The notes: generated by a model from the sequence alone, not told the origin. Numbered from the stretch's first letter, positions 21,406-33,505 are shown. The stretch: DNA of 64,000 nt from Branchinecta lynchi (GCA_023053575.1 JAKZAP010000007.1:13731508-13795507); one strand, 5' to 3'. Translations and numbers: made by a program.

Positions 21406-23395
21406 CATGGCACTTGCCTTCCGGCCACGTGCCATATACTCATCACTTTTCCGTCGGTCGGTCGGTCAGTCCGGTGTGTGCGGGTTAGGGTACTTCCAGA
21501 TGTGCTAGGACGATGAAACATGGCAGGCATATTAGGGACCCGAGCAAACTAACTTGGAAATAGTCACTTGCCCGATCCGACCATAGTGGGGGGGGGAGGA
21601 AGGGGAGCCGGAATCCGGAATTTAGTGACATGCATAACTTTCGAACGGGTGATCGGATTTTAACGAGACTTTATATTTGGAAAGACGTCATGTCTCAGAA
21701 CTCTCAGATGTCCCATTTCAAGTCCGGACCGAATCCTATGGATGTGGGGGGGGGAGTCGGAGGGGGAACCGGAAATCATGTGACATGCTTAGAGTGGAAC
21801 GTTCGGGATGAAACTTGGTGGGAGGAACAAGCACAAGCCCTAGGTACACCATTGACAGAACCGGACCGGATTCGTTTACTGTGGGGGGAGTTGGAGGGGG
21901 GGGTCTGGAATTCCGGTGATAAGGAGTTAAGTTACTTCCAGGTGGGCTAGGACAATGAAACTTAGCAGGCAAGTCAGATATCCGACCAGATCAACCTGGA
22001 AATAGTCAAGTTCCCGATCCGACCACCTTCGGGGGAGTGGAGGGAGGGGGAATCCGGAATCCTGAGGAATGTATAAACTTTGGAACGTATGCCATTTGAA
22101 GTCCGGACCGGATCCGATAAATGTGAGGGGGGAGTCGTAGGGGGGAACCGGAAATCTTGTGACACGCTTAGAGCGGAGAGAGTGGGATGAAACTTGGTGG
22201 GAAGGACAACAACTAGATACGTCAATGATAGAACCGGATCGGATTTGGGCACTGTGAGAGGAGTTAAAGGGGAGAGTCCACAATTCCGGTTATCGCGAGT
22301 TACGGTATTTCCAGATGTGCTAGGACGATGAAACTTGGCTAGATAATTAGAGACTTGACATGATAGGCTTAGAAATAATCAGTTCCTCGACCCAACCATC
22401 GTGGGGAGTGGAGGGAGGGTGAATCTGGAATCTTGAGGTATGTAAAACTTTTGAACGGATGGTCGGATCTTAACTAAACTTGATATTCGGAGAGATCTCC
22501 TGTATCGGATGTCCCATTTTAAGTCCGGACCGGATCCGATGAATGGGGGGAGGGGGGCCTGAAATCTTGTGACACGCTTAGAGTGGAGCGATTGGGATGA
22601 GACTTGGTGGGAAGAACAAGGACAAGAACTAGACACATCAGTCAGAAAGCCGGACCGGGTTCGGGCACTGTGAGAGGAGCTGGTGTGTGTGTGTGTGGGG
22701 GGGGGGGGTCTGGGATTACGTTGATCGCGAATTAAGGTACTTCCAGTTGTGCTAGGGCGATGAAACTTGGCTTGAACATTAGATACTTGGCAAGATTGGC
22801 TTAGAAAATGTCACTTCTCAAATCCGACCGTCCCTTAAAGTACTAATCCTAACCTTAAAGTACTAATCCTAACCACAAAGTACAAAACATACTTTTAAGC
22901 AAAGTATACATTTTAACTCAAGGGTTTTGCTCAAAAATTAACTTTTAGCACCCTCAAAGCTCGCCTCAAAGTGCGTTTCTTAACCGAAAAGTCAAAAACA
23001 ATACTTTAACCGAACGATATATATTCATGATCCCCAAGGGCCTATGATCATTTTTGCCTCAACGGTTTTGCTTACAAGTGAAACAATAATTGTGAGCAAA
23101 ATATACATTTTCACGATTGCAATGAGCTTATTACAGTTTGTGCTCCAAGAACTTCCATTACAGATGAATTTCTAACGTCCTTAAAGTGCGCATCATCACG
23201 GCCAAATGCACAAATAAAATAGTTTGTACGAACAATACATTAACTCGTGAATCTCATGATTTCTAAGAACCCATGATCATTCATTTTTATCTCAAGGGTT
23301 TTGCTTACAAATGATCAAACAAACCCACGAATTGACGAGTTCCTACTTTCATCCTCTGACCCAGCCTTGCAAGTGCCATATGAGCTAAATATTCT
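21406..23395 (-). repeat. R1 tail array, copy B
   Basis: Begins CATGGCACTTGCC..CACGTGCCAT, then GTCGGTCGGTCAGTC. It continues with four or more rounds of GGACGATGAAACTTGG, GATCCGACCA, a G tract, GATCGGAT and CCGGACCG.ATCC, spaced roughly 470 bp per full cycle. From 22830 it changes to a CTTTAAAG/TCAAGGGTTTTGCT region that also occurs inverted at 31860-32600. It ends CTTGCAAGTGCCATATGAGC. A TG dinucleotide run followed by G10 is at 22682-22708. Confidence 0.7.
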
Positions 23396-23418
23396 TTGAG
23401 CCCAAGCTGACTTTGAAA

Positions 23419-23472
23419 CATTTATTCAAACAATCTTTACAACGTTCCGTTGTAAACATTGTTTGAATAAAT
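23419..23472. repeat. Short perfect-arm hairpin
   Basis: ATTTATTCAAACAATCTTTA and its near-complement TAAACATTGTTTGAATAAAT flank an ACAACGTTCCGTTGT centre. It sits directly beyond the R1 end and is followed by GCCATATAGCTCTTGTT. Confidence 0.65.
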
Positions 23473-23559
23473 GCCATATAGCTCTTGTTTAAAGTTCCAG
23501 TGCTATTCCCTCGAATATTTGGGACTTTGTAATGAATCTATTCTACTCCAGCACATGAG

Positions 23560-24040
23560 GAAGTACCGAACTTGGGGGCTCACCAGACCCCCCCCCCCCA
23601 TTCCACACAGTGCCCGAATCCAGTCCGGTTATGTCAATGACGTTTCTAGGACTTGTGCTTGTTCTTCCCACCAAGTTTCATCCCGATCCCTCCACTCTAG
23701 ACGTTTCCCAATATTTCCGGTTCTCCCCTCCAATTCCAACCAATCACCGGATCCAGTCTGGATCTGAAGCGGGACGTCTGAGACACGAGATCTTCCCAAA
23801 TATCCAGTTTCATTAAGATCCGATAACCCGTTCGAAAGTTATAGCCTACATACCTAAATTTTACGGATTTCCCCTCTCTCTACCTCCCCCCCCCCAGATG
23901 GTTGGATCGGAGAAGTGACTATTTCCAAGTTAGTCTGGTCGGGCCCGTGATCCAAGTTTCATCGTCCTAGCTTATGTGGAAGTGCCCAAACTAGCAAAAC
24001 CCGGACAGACAGACACTTGGCCGAAGGGCAAGCGCCATTA
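23560..24040 (+). repeat. R1 tail array, copy C (opposite orientation to copy B)
   Basis: Reads CCAAGTTTCATC, GGTTGGATCGG and CCAAGTTTCATCGTCCTAGC. It ends ACAGACAGACACTTGGCCGA with GGGCAAGCGCCATTAAAA, the R1 3' terminus, so it faces the other way from copy B. Confidence 0.7.
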
Positions 24041-24966
24041 AAACAGACCAACACTACAGAGGTGTTTTGCCTACATGTAAAAGAAATGAAAAAACAGAAA
24101 GTACATCACTTTCTTTGAAAGCAAGGGAAAGAGGTTTAGGGTACATATGTCGTTCTTCCGGGATTCTTAACTTTCAAATCATAATGCGGACGAATTACTA
24201 GTAAATTAGGAAATTTACAATATGTAGCTTTCGAAGCAAGAAATCCAGATGGATGCAGAGTAAAAAACATTAAAAAGGTGCTTCACGTCGTTTTAAATTT
24301 AAAAAATTTAAATGTTTTCCCCGTCGGCTGGCGAATACATTTTCGCTTTTTGGGGGGATTTGGCTAGAGTCTATGTGGCTCTTCCGCAGGCGAATTCGAA
24401 CTTTTGGGTCAGCGGCACTGCGTCTGCAGAAGCTCGGAACACAATTGACGCAATTTGTGTGAACCAACTGTGAGGTGATAAGAATCGAGCGTTTCTCGGG
24501 ATCAAGTGGATGAATGCGAACAAACTTTCTAAGACAATGTTACGACCCTAGGAGGAAGGGCGTAAAATTCACGGGCTTGTGGCAGAAAGGGGTGCTGTCG
24601 TTCTCTCACATGTCGGAGCCTTACTTTAGCATATTTGGACCATCGGTTTGCCAGTGGTTGCCACACTCTAATTGAAATGCATGAATTCTCAAGAAGTTCA
24701 GAGTAGAATTGTCAACACTAGCCAACTTGTCCCGAAAGAATATTACTACATTTAAGTAAGCACTCATAAGTTCAGGTCAGTTTTGGACGAATGAACATTA
24801 ATTAGTGATTGAAAACAAGTTTTTTTCAAGACTTCTGAATTATCTGGATTTTTTCCCTGAACTCGGGAAAACGACAAAAAAGGAAGTTATATTTCTTAAT
24901 CGCCCTGGGGAAATCAAACGAAAGGTTCGACAGAAGAAATTAATTGTTTAGCCGAAGCTCACTAAC

Positions 24967-25390
24967 CGTTTTGAAGGTCCAGGCTGTGCTTCAAACCCTG
25001 GTAGGTCCTGCTGCAAATTCATTCTTCTAAACGCATCCACTCCCTGATCGAGTATTGAGGCAACCTCTACACTAGGACTACTCGCTCCCGACCTCATTCG
25101 CTTCCCATTCCCGAAGTTCAGCAGGTCATTCGCCGTCGGCTGTGGTGGACTGTGAGGCTTCAGCGTAGATGTCACTAGGTCCGCGTTCAAGGGACTGAAA
25201 GCTGAAGCTTGCTGGCTCGCAGGGCGGGGCGGTTGCAGATAGGAATCATACAGGTCTAAGGGTTTCCCGGGGGAAGCTACTTGATCGGGGGTCATGAGAC
25301 TGATCGGCAGTTCCTCAGCGGAGATGCGCATGGGAGGTTTGATAGTAGCGAGGTCGGGTTCAGCGTGCTCCAGTTCGACAGGTTCTTCAA
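24967..25390 (-). CDS. EDC4: EDC4/Ge-1 exon 10 (serine/proline-rich linker)
   Basis: 424 bp encoding about residues 505-646. It sits in the low-complexity region between the WD40 and C-terminal domains. The block ELPISLMTPDQVASPGKPL matches the LMTPDAF motif of the human protein; the rest is rich in S, P and A and poorly conserved, as usual. The acceptor is TTTTCAG before 25390. The donor is GTTAGT at 24966; a stronger-looking GTGAGC three bases later would break phase with the next exon and is rejected. It joins exon 9 through A plus TT (Ile). Confidence 0.88.
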
Positions 25391-26350
25391 CTGAAAAGAA
25401 AGCACGAGGTGTCAATCAGTCGTAAGTCTCGTTGTTGTGGCGAAGGGGAGTTGTCCGGTGAGTGTTGGCTCTATCTTTCGTAGCTTTTAGGTTCGGTCCA
25501 AAAATCATAGTAAACTTTTCGTGAGTACCTTATGCATTCTTACCATGTTTCACGGCGTGAAGCAAGCACATAACATTGTAAATAATGTACTGCCCCATAA
25601 AAAGTCTTTAACCTCTGCATGTCACGAAGAACTGAGGAATCGCACTGAGCAGAGTTTAAAGACCTTCTCTACTATATATTTGAAGATGTCGATCCCTGTA
25701 GCATTACTGTATCTTTGGTGCCGCTATTCAAGGGTACCAACCAGTCAGCCACAAATCCCTGATTTTCGGATGCCCTATGCCAAACGCTGGGTATCTCTAG
25801 CGTTTGGCGTACTCTATGCCCAACCCTGGATACCCTATGCCACACGCTGGATAGCTGTTGGTACTCTAACCGTGACCTACCCCACTATAAATGAATTCTG
25901 ATTGGTTGATTTCTGAGCCTCACTCAAATCTTCAATATTTTATTGGGTTACAGTATCTGCAAGTATCCAGCGTTATGCATAGGGTATATCAAACGCTAGT
26001 CATAGGCTTTCCCAAAATCAGGGGTTTGTGGTAGACTGGTACCAATTACTTCCAATTCTCCTTTCCGCAGGTCCCTGTGGAAACAGGATTTCACACAGCT
26101 TAAATGCTTGTCCCTGCGATGCCGGTAATGTTATGTGTCAAATTTAAAGGCATTGATAGGCTTCTCCTAAGCTTTCGGGAGATGCATACTTTCTCTTCAA
26201 ATGATTGCCTATAGCCGAAGAAAAAGGAAAAATAGGCTGTATCGTGGAATGGATTTTGGATCTTTAAACCTTCGACCCCCCCCCCCCGAAGAAACAAATA
26301 AGAAAAAAAAAATCACTGTGTAAATAAATAATGTCATCTAGACAACTCAC
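25391..26350. other. EDC4 intron with a foldback element
   Basis: Bases 25736-26047 hold an inverted-repeat element, described separately. The rest is unrecognised. Confidence 0.8.
25736..26047. mobile_element. ACCAGTCxACCACAAAYCCCTGATTTT foldback MITE, copy 1
   Basis: Left arm has GCCACAAATCCCTGATTTT then CCCTATGCCAAACGCTGG; the right arm is the reverse complement and ends AATCAGGGGTTTGTGGTAGA with CTGGT. Inside are several GCGTTTGGCATA repeats in both directions. Sister copies lie at 43300-43670 (itself interrupted) and 54975-55300. Confidence 0.75.
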
Positions 26351-26675
26351 TTGCAATATCCGGCGATTCTTCCCGCGAGGCCGGTCGTTCCACCTCAAGC
26401 TCATACTTTTCCTCCGCCTCCTGTGGCCGCTGGTAGGCAATAGTCTCATTTCCCTTATCCTCAAATACAGTATCAACCTCTTTGGATCGGGAGTAGCTAA
26501 TCATGCAATCGGACAGAGCTGTAGGCTGGACAATGAAAAGGTGCAATTCAATCTCATCCATTGCTTCACCGAAAGTCTCGAAGTCTTGCTTGCTCTGTTG
26601 GTCATTGTCGCTAGCGTCGTAAATAGCAAAGCTGATGACAGGGAACGCAAAAAGAAGTTCGGTGAGGGAGTTGAT
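26351..26675 (-). CDS. EDC4: EDC4/Ge-1 exon 9 (end of WD40 domain)
   Basis: 325 bp, residues about 397-504. It begins INSLTELLFAFPVISFAIY, matching the ISSISEFLLTHPVLSF block after the last WD40 blades. Then comes EIELHLFIVQPTALSDCMI, matching the IKLFCVHTKALQDVQI strand of human EDC4. The acceptor is CCTCCTTCCAG (phase 0) and the donor GTGAGT at 26350. A methionine at 26561 inside it is not a start: the frame is open and conserved upstream of it. Confidence 0.92.
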
Positions 26676-27131
26676 CTGGAAGGAGGTTCAAGAATAACTC
26701 TTGTAGACATGTTTCTTCGGGCATTGCCGGACTTTCTAGCTCCAACAGTTAACAGGCTAAGTATTTCATAACAACTACATAGAAAACCTAGCGTATTAAC
26801 AGGCTAAGCATTTCATAATAATTATATGGAAAACCTAGCGTATTATCACGAATTTGTAAAACAAAAAAAAAACGATTTTATTCCCCTGTCTTAAAGCAAT
26901 AAGAGGCCGACCAAGGTATTGCGGATGCAGTTTGACCGTTACCCGAAACACGTCCAGCGCCTGTCGCAACCGAAATCGGACTACGAGAAGGAGACACACA
27001 GATTTGGCCAGACTAAAACGTCTCCGTTGTGGATGATTCTTCCTCCAGGCGTGCGAGATACTAATAGGCTTACTCCTAAACGACTTACGTCGAAATCCAC
27101 AAGGTGGGCGGTGAATAAGAAAAATTCTTAC
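26676..27131. other. EDC4 intron, no insertion recognised
   Basis: Short intron with a tandem pair of about 55-bp repeats (AACAGGCTAAG.ATTTCATAA at 26749 and 26800). Nothing else seen. Confidence 0.7.
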
Positions 27132-27384
27132 CTTTGCAACTTTTTCGTCTTCCGCAATTTCCCCCACATACAGAACGCTGTTCTCAATATCCGACAAGAC
27201 TAGAAACTTCCTCGTTAAGTCAATACCAACGTTGAGCTGGAGCGGTTTCGAAAGCCGGGCCTCACTTTCGGTGGCCTGGGGTGAAAACCGGAGAGTCTGG
27301 TGGCATTCCCAATTTTCGCAAGACCACACCTTAATCTCCGTGTTGTCGCTGGCACCAGTAATGGCGAACTTCCAATACTGAGTA
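27132..27384 (-). CDS. EDC4: EDC4/Ge-1 exon 8 (WD40)
   Basis: 253 bp, residues about 312-396. It reads TQYWKFAITGASDNTEIKVW, then WECHQTLRFSP and TRKFLVLSDIENSVLYVGEI. These parallel FWRFLITGADQNRELKMW, WTCLQTIRFSP and AEYLILSDVQRKVLYVMEL of the vertebrate protein. Acceptor TTTTTCAG at 27385; donor GTAAGA at 27131. Phases fit both neighbours. Confidence 0.95.
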
Positions 27385-28019
27385 CTGAAAAAGAGGAGAG
27401 ATGCTTTACATCTCCGCGTCAAATCCTTCATTGTAACTTTAAACCAAAAATCTAACCCCCCACCCAAGGCGCGTAATAACCAGTCGCATTTACGTCATGA
27501 TATGATATGATATCGCTTTTATTCTTTTCGAACTATCATTGTGAAATCCGAAGTCGTCGAAATCGCCATAAATGCACGTAAACACTCATCTATAAATATG
27601 TCAACGTCATATGTAAAAGTAAACACTAAATAAGATTAAAAATTTTAACGAAAGACGGTACAAACGTACAGGAACTGAAAGACAAAAATGCTCCTCGGTA
27701 GTTCCTGGAATAATGAAGGGAAGAAAGGCGGGAAGCGTTGGATAGCTAGCCCCCAACCACGGACCGCATGCCTGGCCTAGCTCTACTGAAATAGGTGATC
27801 GGCACTTGTCATGTGCGCCATATAGGTACGTGTCTGGATATACACTACCTACATACTTATATGTAATAAAAACATACATGTGAAATAACACAGATTTTCC
27901 CGTCGCTTGCGAACGTATACTGCCGATACCATCTAGTAATCAATTCTGCGGTAATATTGCCTTGGCCTTTGATCCATAGACTTTATTTAGGCATCAGCGC
28001 ATATATTCGTGTCATAACT

Positions 28020-28768
28020 GGCAGTTGACAGCCAATGGGATAATTCATGTTTCATAATGTTCCGGTTATTGAAGATGCTGGTTTGAGTACACAGGCCTGT
28101 GTTAAATTACTTAGTGTGTCTATCCACAGTGACCTCCAATGGAATACTCACATTCATGCTCTAGTTAGAAATGGGTCGCATCTACTCAAATCTTTCTCGG
28201 CCCTGAGGATATTTGCGATTCCCGCGAAAAAATTAGTCCTATTTACTGCCGTTAGGTCAGGCCGCGTCTTGAATATTGCTGCCAGGTATAGCCTCCCGGT
28301 TTGACTAAGGAGCAATCCAGTAGACTGGAGCTAATCCAGAAAAGAGCAATTAAGATTATCCTGGGCCCAGTGTACGTTAGTTATGAAGAGAGCCTTCAAG
28401 TCTCGGTCTCCCTTCCGTTGAGCAACGTAGGCACCATTTAACAACAAGTTTTGGCCGCAATGTCTAAATTCTGAACTTCACAGATTAATGTTGCCTGAGT
28501 ATGTTGAGCAAAATAAAAACAGGCCCAACACGCGTACTCAAACCCACTCAAACAAAGCTAAATTAACAAATTATCCAGCGTATGCAACTGAAAGATATGT
28601 TAACTTGGTTGTGCCGTACTTTGTTCATTCGTTTAATAGTGCTTAGTCGTGTTTACACTGTATTTGTCATTGACCATTTTATATCCCTTTGAAAGTGTTT
28701 GGTTGACTTACCTTTGCTAGCTATCTTTGCTTTTTTGGTCAATAAACGATATATATATATATATAAAT
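28020..28768 (+). mobile_element. LINE 3' fragment with (AT)n tail
   Basis: Frames read CVKLLSVSIHSDLQWNTHIH, then after a frameshift LTKEQSSRLELIQKRAIKII, and end YATERYVNLVVPYFVHSFNS before a stop. This is the RT-to-C-terminus of a CR1/jockey-like LINE. Its 3' UTR has CAATAAACG and ends in an AT repeat (28750-28764). Confidence 0.85.
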
Positions 28769-29234
28769 ATTCGGGAGCTGAACATCGAGCCATACTTTTC
28801 CCCAATTTCGACTTACAGGCTCGAACTTCATTAACGGTAAGGTAAGCACCAGGGTCACCCATCATGCATAAAGAGTCTCCTTTTCACAAGGATACTAGGC
28901 TCGTACGATTTTTTTTACATAGATTACTTTGCAGGTCCTATCTATCTATTGCAGAACCCTCGAGCAGCAATCGACGGTAAGACCAAGTGCGCAAGCGCTC
29001 AAACATGGGATGTAAAAGTAATTGACACATATCTGGAGGGTGGAGAAGGGGGGGTCAGGATCCATCAAGATGCACATGCACAAATGTGCCAAACTTGAAC
29101 TTGATAAAATATGCACATGCACAAATGTGCCAAATTTTAATTTGATACCGGTCACCGATCACAAACTTGACACATTGACACATGGGCAATCTGGCCCAGG
29201 TACCCATGGCCCAGTTACCCATCATCTATTCACT

Positions 29235-29682
29235 CTTAAAGGACACCTGAATGAAGAGTGCCAAGTATCATCCCTATCTGTATGACTTCCGTTAACAATG
29301 CCTTCAGAAAACCCAATCCAAATACGAAATACCGTTTCCAAGCTATGATTTTTGCTCCATTTTGCATCTGTCCTTATTTCAGTACCGAGCGATTTTAGAA
29401 ATGAACAAATGTCTCCAATCAACCCTTCTTCTGGAATATTTTTTAACCAGATAAGCCCAAACGTATATCTACAACAAATTCCAACGATCTGGCCAGCGCT
29501 GTACAAGATTTGAATGAATTGCGCTTTTTGTCTTGGAGTCTGCATGTGCAAACCTCCGGAAACAATCATCCCTATTTTGAAAACGTCACACTCAGGAGAA
29601 GAATGCTCTCGGTGGCCATGTCTGTAAATGCATTCTCCATGGTGTGTTCAAGTATGGTTTTATTGTTCAGGTGTCCTTTAAG
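29235..29682. mobile_element. TTAAAGGACACCTGAA inverted-repeat element, uninterrupted copy
   Basis: Left end CTTAAAGGACACCTGAA, right end TTCAGGTGTCCTTTAAG, perfect inverted repeats. The 448-bp body aligns in reverse to the split copy 55424-58880, and so serves as the empty-site reference for the insertions there. Confidence 0.82.
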
Positions 29683-29962
29683 GTAAAGCCCAAAGCTCAT
29701 GGGACTTCATTAGTTAATACGAGTTTGTATTTAAAGCCAACGTAGAGTGTTTTTTTTTTGTTTTCAATCCTTTGGTGTCAGTTCACCAGTCCAATTCAAA
29801 TGTTTGATGTTTGTAAATAAACTGTATATAGGAATCGAACATGGTCCTGTCTATATCCTTATTATATGACAGAATTAGACTAGCTAAATTCTAGGTGGTT
29901 TCCGACTACCAATATATGAGCTACAACAACATCTACACAAGAGCTAAAGATTGTTCACTTAC

Positions 29963-30084
29963 TCAGGTGTGTGGTCTACGAGGTTATCCAAGAAGGTTAG
30001 AAATGTTACAGGCTTCCCACCGTGAGGAGTCCACTCGTGAAGGATCTTCGGCTGGTATGTAGCGTTCAGCTTATGAATTTCGAC
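29963..30084 (-). CDS. EDC4: EDC4/Ge-1 exon 7 (WD40)
   Basis: 122 bp, residues about 272-312. It reads VEIHKLNATYQPKILHEWTP then HGGKPVTFLTFLDNLVDHTP, the equivalent of EDEPRCLHEWKPHDGRPLSCLLF in human EDC4. The acceptor is TTGTTTCAG after 30084 and the donor GTAAGT at 29962 (phase 2). The exon is too short to show as a methionine-initiated frame, so it is easy to miss. Confidence 0.93.
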
Positions 30085-30099
30085 CTGAAACAAGGTCGT

Positions 30100-30453
30100 A
30101 AGCACTTAATACACAAATTGGTTGTTAATATGCAATCACGCATGCGCAATCACCGAATCATGCAGAAGTATTTTGTCTTGCACCGAACTATGAAGATAAA
30201 AGAGATAAGTGAAGGTCTCCTGCCATCATTCCACCGCCTTCCTGCCCAATGCGCCAGCTAATGCAGTAAATTTGTTGTTTTTTTTTTGTTTTTCCTTGTG
30301 TATTTCTTGTTTTGCGTTTATTTATCTTTTGCTGTCGTAGATTTTGTGTACACTCTGTATTTCTTGTGAAGGGTTCATTTACCTTTTTTTTCTTTATGTA
30401 CAGTGCAAATGACTTATTATTAGGCTGCATGTAAAATACATTCATTCATTCAT
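30100..30453 (+). mobile_element. Probable LINE 3' end with (ATTC)n tail
   Basis: A short decayed frame is followed by a T-rich 3' UTR and an ATTCATTCATTCAT tail (30439-30453), the layout of the other LINE ends in this window. The protein part is too short for a firm family call. Confidence 0.45.
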
Positions 30454-30878
30454 ATACTTTCACATTACCAAGGTTCATTATCCGAATTCCCAAATCGAGA
30501 AATCAATAAACCACAGTTTCCCTAGCTTGCACAGTAACCCCGCACTGGCTTCAAGACGATATTGGGTAATGTAATGTAAGGTACAATTTTTTATGGCACT
30601 TGAGCTTACTCAAGTGCCATATAGCGATTGTTATTTCTGTCCGTCAGTCGGTCTGTCGGTCTGTCGGTCTGTCGGTCTGTCGGTCTGTCGGTCTGTCGGT
30701 CCCGGTTTTGCTAGTTCGGGCACTTCCAGATAAGCTAGGACGATGAAACTTGGCAGGCATATCAGGGACCGGACCAGCTCAACTTAAAATTAATCATTTC
30801 TTCAATCCGACTTTCCCCGGATCCGGGAGTCCGGAAACTATAAAGCAAAAGTGGAGCGAAAAGTAGCAAAAAAAAGGG

Positions 30879-30952
30879 CTGCCCGAGTGCGGGAGCGAAC
30901 CAGGAACCTCTGAGTTACAAGTCCAACGCTCTACCAACTGAGCCACGAGTCC
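30879..30952 (-). tRNA. tRNA-like sequence, Thr(TGT)-like, probably a pseudogene or SINE head
   Basis: Reverse strand: GGACTCGTGGCTCAGTTGGT then AGAGCGTTGGACTTGTAACT. A good D-arm is followed by an anticodon loop CTTGTAA. The T-arm (GGTTCGCTCCC) and acceptor do not pair well, so I doubt it is functional. It sits inside R1 copy D. Confidence 0.4.
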
Positions 30953-31519
30953 ATGTATGAGATAGCGAATGCGGGAGTACAAACAAAGTGGATAATCTAA
31001 ACAAATTACATTGTTAGGATAATGGAACTTGTCAGGAATATTGGATGTATTAGGGAGCGTATGCGGGAGTATATATTGTTAAAAGATTGACGACCTGATT
31101 AACCTGGACATAGTCAAGAAACATAAATAATAGTTTGGGCACTTCCACGCAAGCTAGGACGATGAAACTTCGCAGGCATATCAGGGACCCGACCAGACTA
31201 AGTTGGAAATAGTCACTTGCCCGATCCGACCATCGTGGGGGAGGGGGCGGAATCCGGAAAATAGGGACATTCATCACTTTCGAACGGGTGATCGGATCTT
31301 AATGAAACTTGATATCTGGAAAGATCTCGTGTCTCAGATGTCTCATTTCGAGTCCGGACAGGATCCGATGAATCTTGGGGGTGGGTCTTGAGGGGAGTGG
31401 AGGGACGGGGAATCCGGAAAAATTTGGAAAAATTAAATATTTTCAGCTTACGAACGGGTCGTCGGATTTTAACGAAACCGAGGGGTTGCTCACTCCCAAA
31501 AACGATGTACACCAAGTGG

Positions 31520-31715
31520 CGCGTGCCGCGGTGCCGAGCCGGTGCCGCGGTGCCGTGCCGGTGCCGTGCCGGTGCCGAGCCGGTGCCGTGCCGGTGCCGT
31601 GCCGGTGCCGAGCCGGTGCCGCGGTGCCAAGCCAGTGCCGTGCCGGTGCCGCGGTGCCGCGGTGCCGTGCCGGTGCCAAGCCGGTGCCGAGCCGGTGCCA
31701 ATCCGGTGCCGCGGT
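31520..31715. repeat. GGTGCCGWGCC array, left subterminal
   Basis: About 195 bp of GGTGCCGTGCC, GGTGCCGAGCC and GGTGCCGCG units on an irregular 6/12-bp step. The open frames across it are low-complexity artefacts. Confidence 0.9.
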
Positions 31716-32919
31716 TTTTTTACTTCAAATTACAGTATTGTGATAAAGCACGATTTCTGATGTACATGTAAACAAATTTCATCAGATATTGGCCGAGAAT
31801 GAAGTCGGCAATGTGTGTTGAATACAAGAGCTAGCAGCTCATATGGTACTTGCAAGGCTGGGTCAGAGGATGAAATTTAGGAATTTGTAAATTCTTGGGT
31901 TTCTTGTGTTTAATTATAAGCCATACCCTTGAAATAAGAATGATTGTGGGCCCTTGGAAATCAAGAGAATGATCTGGTGAGAAGTATTTTATTTTTGCAC
32001 TTTAAGGGCACTAGAAATTCATGTGAAAGCAAAACCCTTTAGGCAAAAGTGACTATGGGCTCATGGGGATCACGTAGTTGTATATTTTGCTCAAACTAAT
32101 GCAACCTATAATACTAATGCAACCTACTTCCGTAATCATTACATATATTTCTAAACCCGGAGACCCACGTTTCGTGCGGTACATTCTAACTCCTCTAACA
32201 AAACCTCGCTGATTTTCTCACTTGCCGTGTTTTGCTACCTTCGATGTGTATCACGCTGTCGACGGTTCGAGACGGTTGCGCGACGGTTGTCTGCGAGAAT
32301 TTTTTCCATCAGGAAAATCGGTTATGCAAATTGTTTCCCTGTTTCGCTAGAAGTCAACGGGTCTCGGAAAAGGCTTAAAACAGCCAAAACAGTTAGTTAT
32401 TTATTGAAAGCACAGCATAGTTAAAGTATTCAAATACTTTAAAATGCTGTAAGTTGAAGAGTGATTAGTGCGAGGGGTCCTTTAAGGGAGCTGGAAATTC
32501 ATTTTGAAGCAAAACCCTTGTTTCACAAATAATCATGGGATCATGAAAATATATGTTTTGCTCCAAAGTATTTTCTGTACTTTGTGGTTATGATGAGTAC
32601 TTTAAGGAATGTGGTTGGCTCTATAAAAGAATTTATGAACCAATCTTTTCCTTCCTTGACTACCTACTTAGGCTAACTGGTACATATATTTAGCCACAGC
32701 AAGTGCATGAAAATGGCAAAGTTCGAAGCACGAACGTTCAAATAAGCATACCTCTATTGCACTCCCAGAGTGTCTGATGGGGAAATTGACTTTTTCCAAG
32801 TTAAATATGCCTGCCAAGTATCATTCTTAGCACACTCTACAAATATGAAAAAAAGATTGGTCGCCACTGAATTACCTTCACCAGAAGCAAAATATACTGA
32901 AGCTGACTCAAGTTTTGGG

Positions 32920-33505
32920 CGATATTCGATACCGATAACGATATATCCATGTATCGGACAAAATATCGATATCGAAAGTAAATATCGATATCGATAACGA
33001 TATTTGTTCATTCGTAAAGATTGCAATTAATCCAACATAACCCACACTTATATATACGAAATTGGAGCAATGTGTATTCCGCAATTCCTTTCTTATTTAT
33101 CCGGAGTTCGAGATGATCCAGTATGCGATATATCGGATATCGATCGATCGATATATCGCACCAAATATCGATATCGAAACGTAAATATCGCTATCGAAAA
33201 CGATATTTGTTCATCGTAATTATTGTAAATAATCCGAACTAACCTACACTTATATATCCGAAATTGGACAATATGTTTTCCCTAATTCATTTCTCATTTA
33301 TTCTGAGTTTGAAATGATCCAAGATGCTATTTAATGAAAATTTGGTTCTTAGCTTTTGGCGAAACGAAGCATGGTAAGCAAATATCAATATCGATATATC
33401 GATTATCGAATATCGAAAGTGAAAATATCGATATATCGATTGTTGAATATCGAAAGCGGAAATATCGATTATCTAATATCGAAAGTGAAAATATCGATAT
33501 ATCGA
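32920..33505. repeat. TATCGATA-rich tandem repeats
   Basis: Clusters of ATCGATATCGATA-type motifs at 32925-33005, 33125-33205 and 33380-33505. The first two are parts of a direct duplication with a step of about 203 bp (TATTTGTTCAT at 33001 and 33204, and AATCC, CTTATATAT, GAAATTGGA blocks repeated in order). Confidence 0.8.

Larger units (their letters stand above)
18617..24966. other. EDC4 intron, 6.35 kb, filled with mobile-element debris
   Basis: Holds, left to right: a degenerate 210-bp repeat (18860-18960), a piece of R1 terminus near 19203, two LINE fragments in opposite orientation (19545-20260, 20330-20890), a GGCCCGTATCCAGG MITE (21014-21200), R1 array copies B and C (21406-24040), and unrecognised AT-rich DNA (24060-24940). 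No exon is needed here: flanking phases fit. Confidence 0.85.
27385..29962. other. EDC4 intron, 2.6 kb, with a LINE 3' end and an inverted-repeat element
   Basis: Contains the LINE fragment 28020-28768 and the TTAAAGGACACCTGAA element 29235-29682. Also a pair of GATGCACATGCACAAATGTG direct repeats at about 29056-29130. Confidence 0.8.

Noticed and set aside
26835..27131. Extended minus-strand frame beyond the exon 8 donor
   Set aside because: Homology stops exactly at the GTAAGA donor; the extra frame is read-through into the intron.
28653..28865. Minus-strand frame in EDC4 intron 7, a possible exon
   Set aside because: The exons on either side already join in phase and match the family without a gap; this region is a LINE 3' UTR with an AT repeat.
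31388..31771. Low-complexity Arg/Ala/Pro-Val frames
   Set aside because: Translation of the GGTGCC array; no start or splice context.
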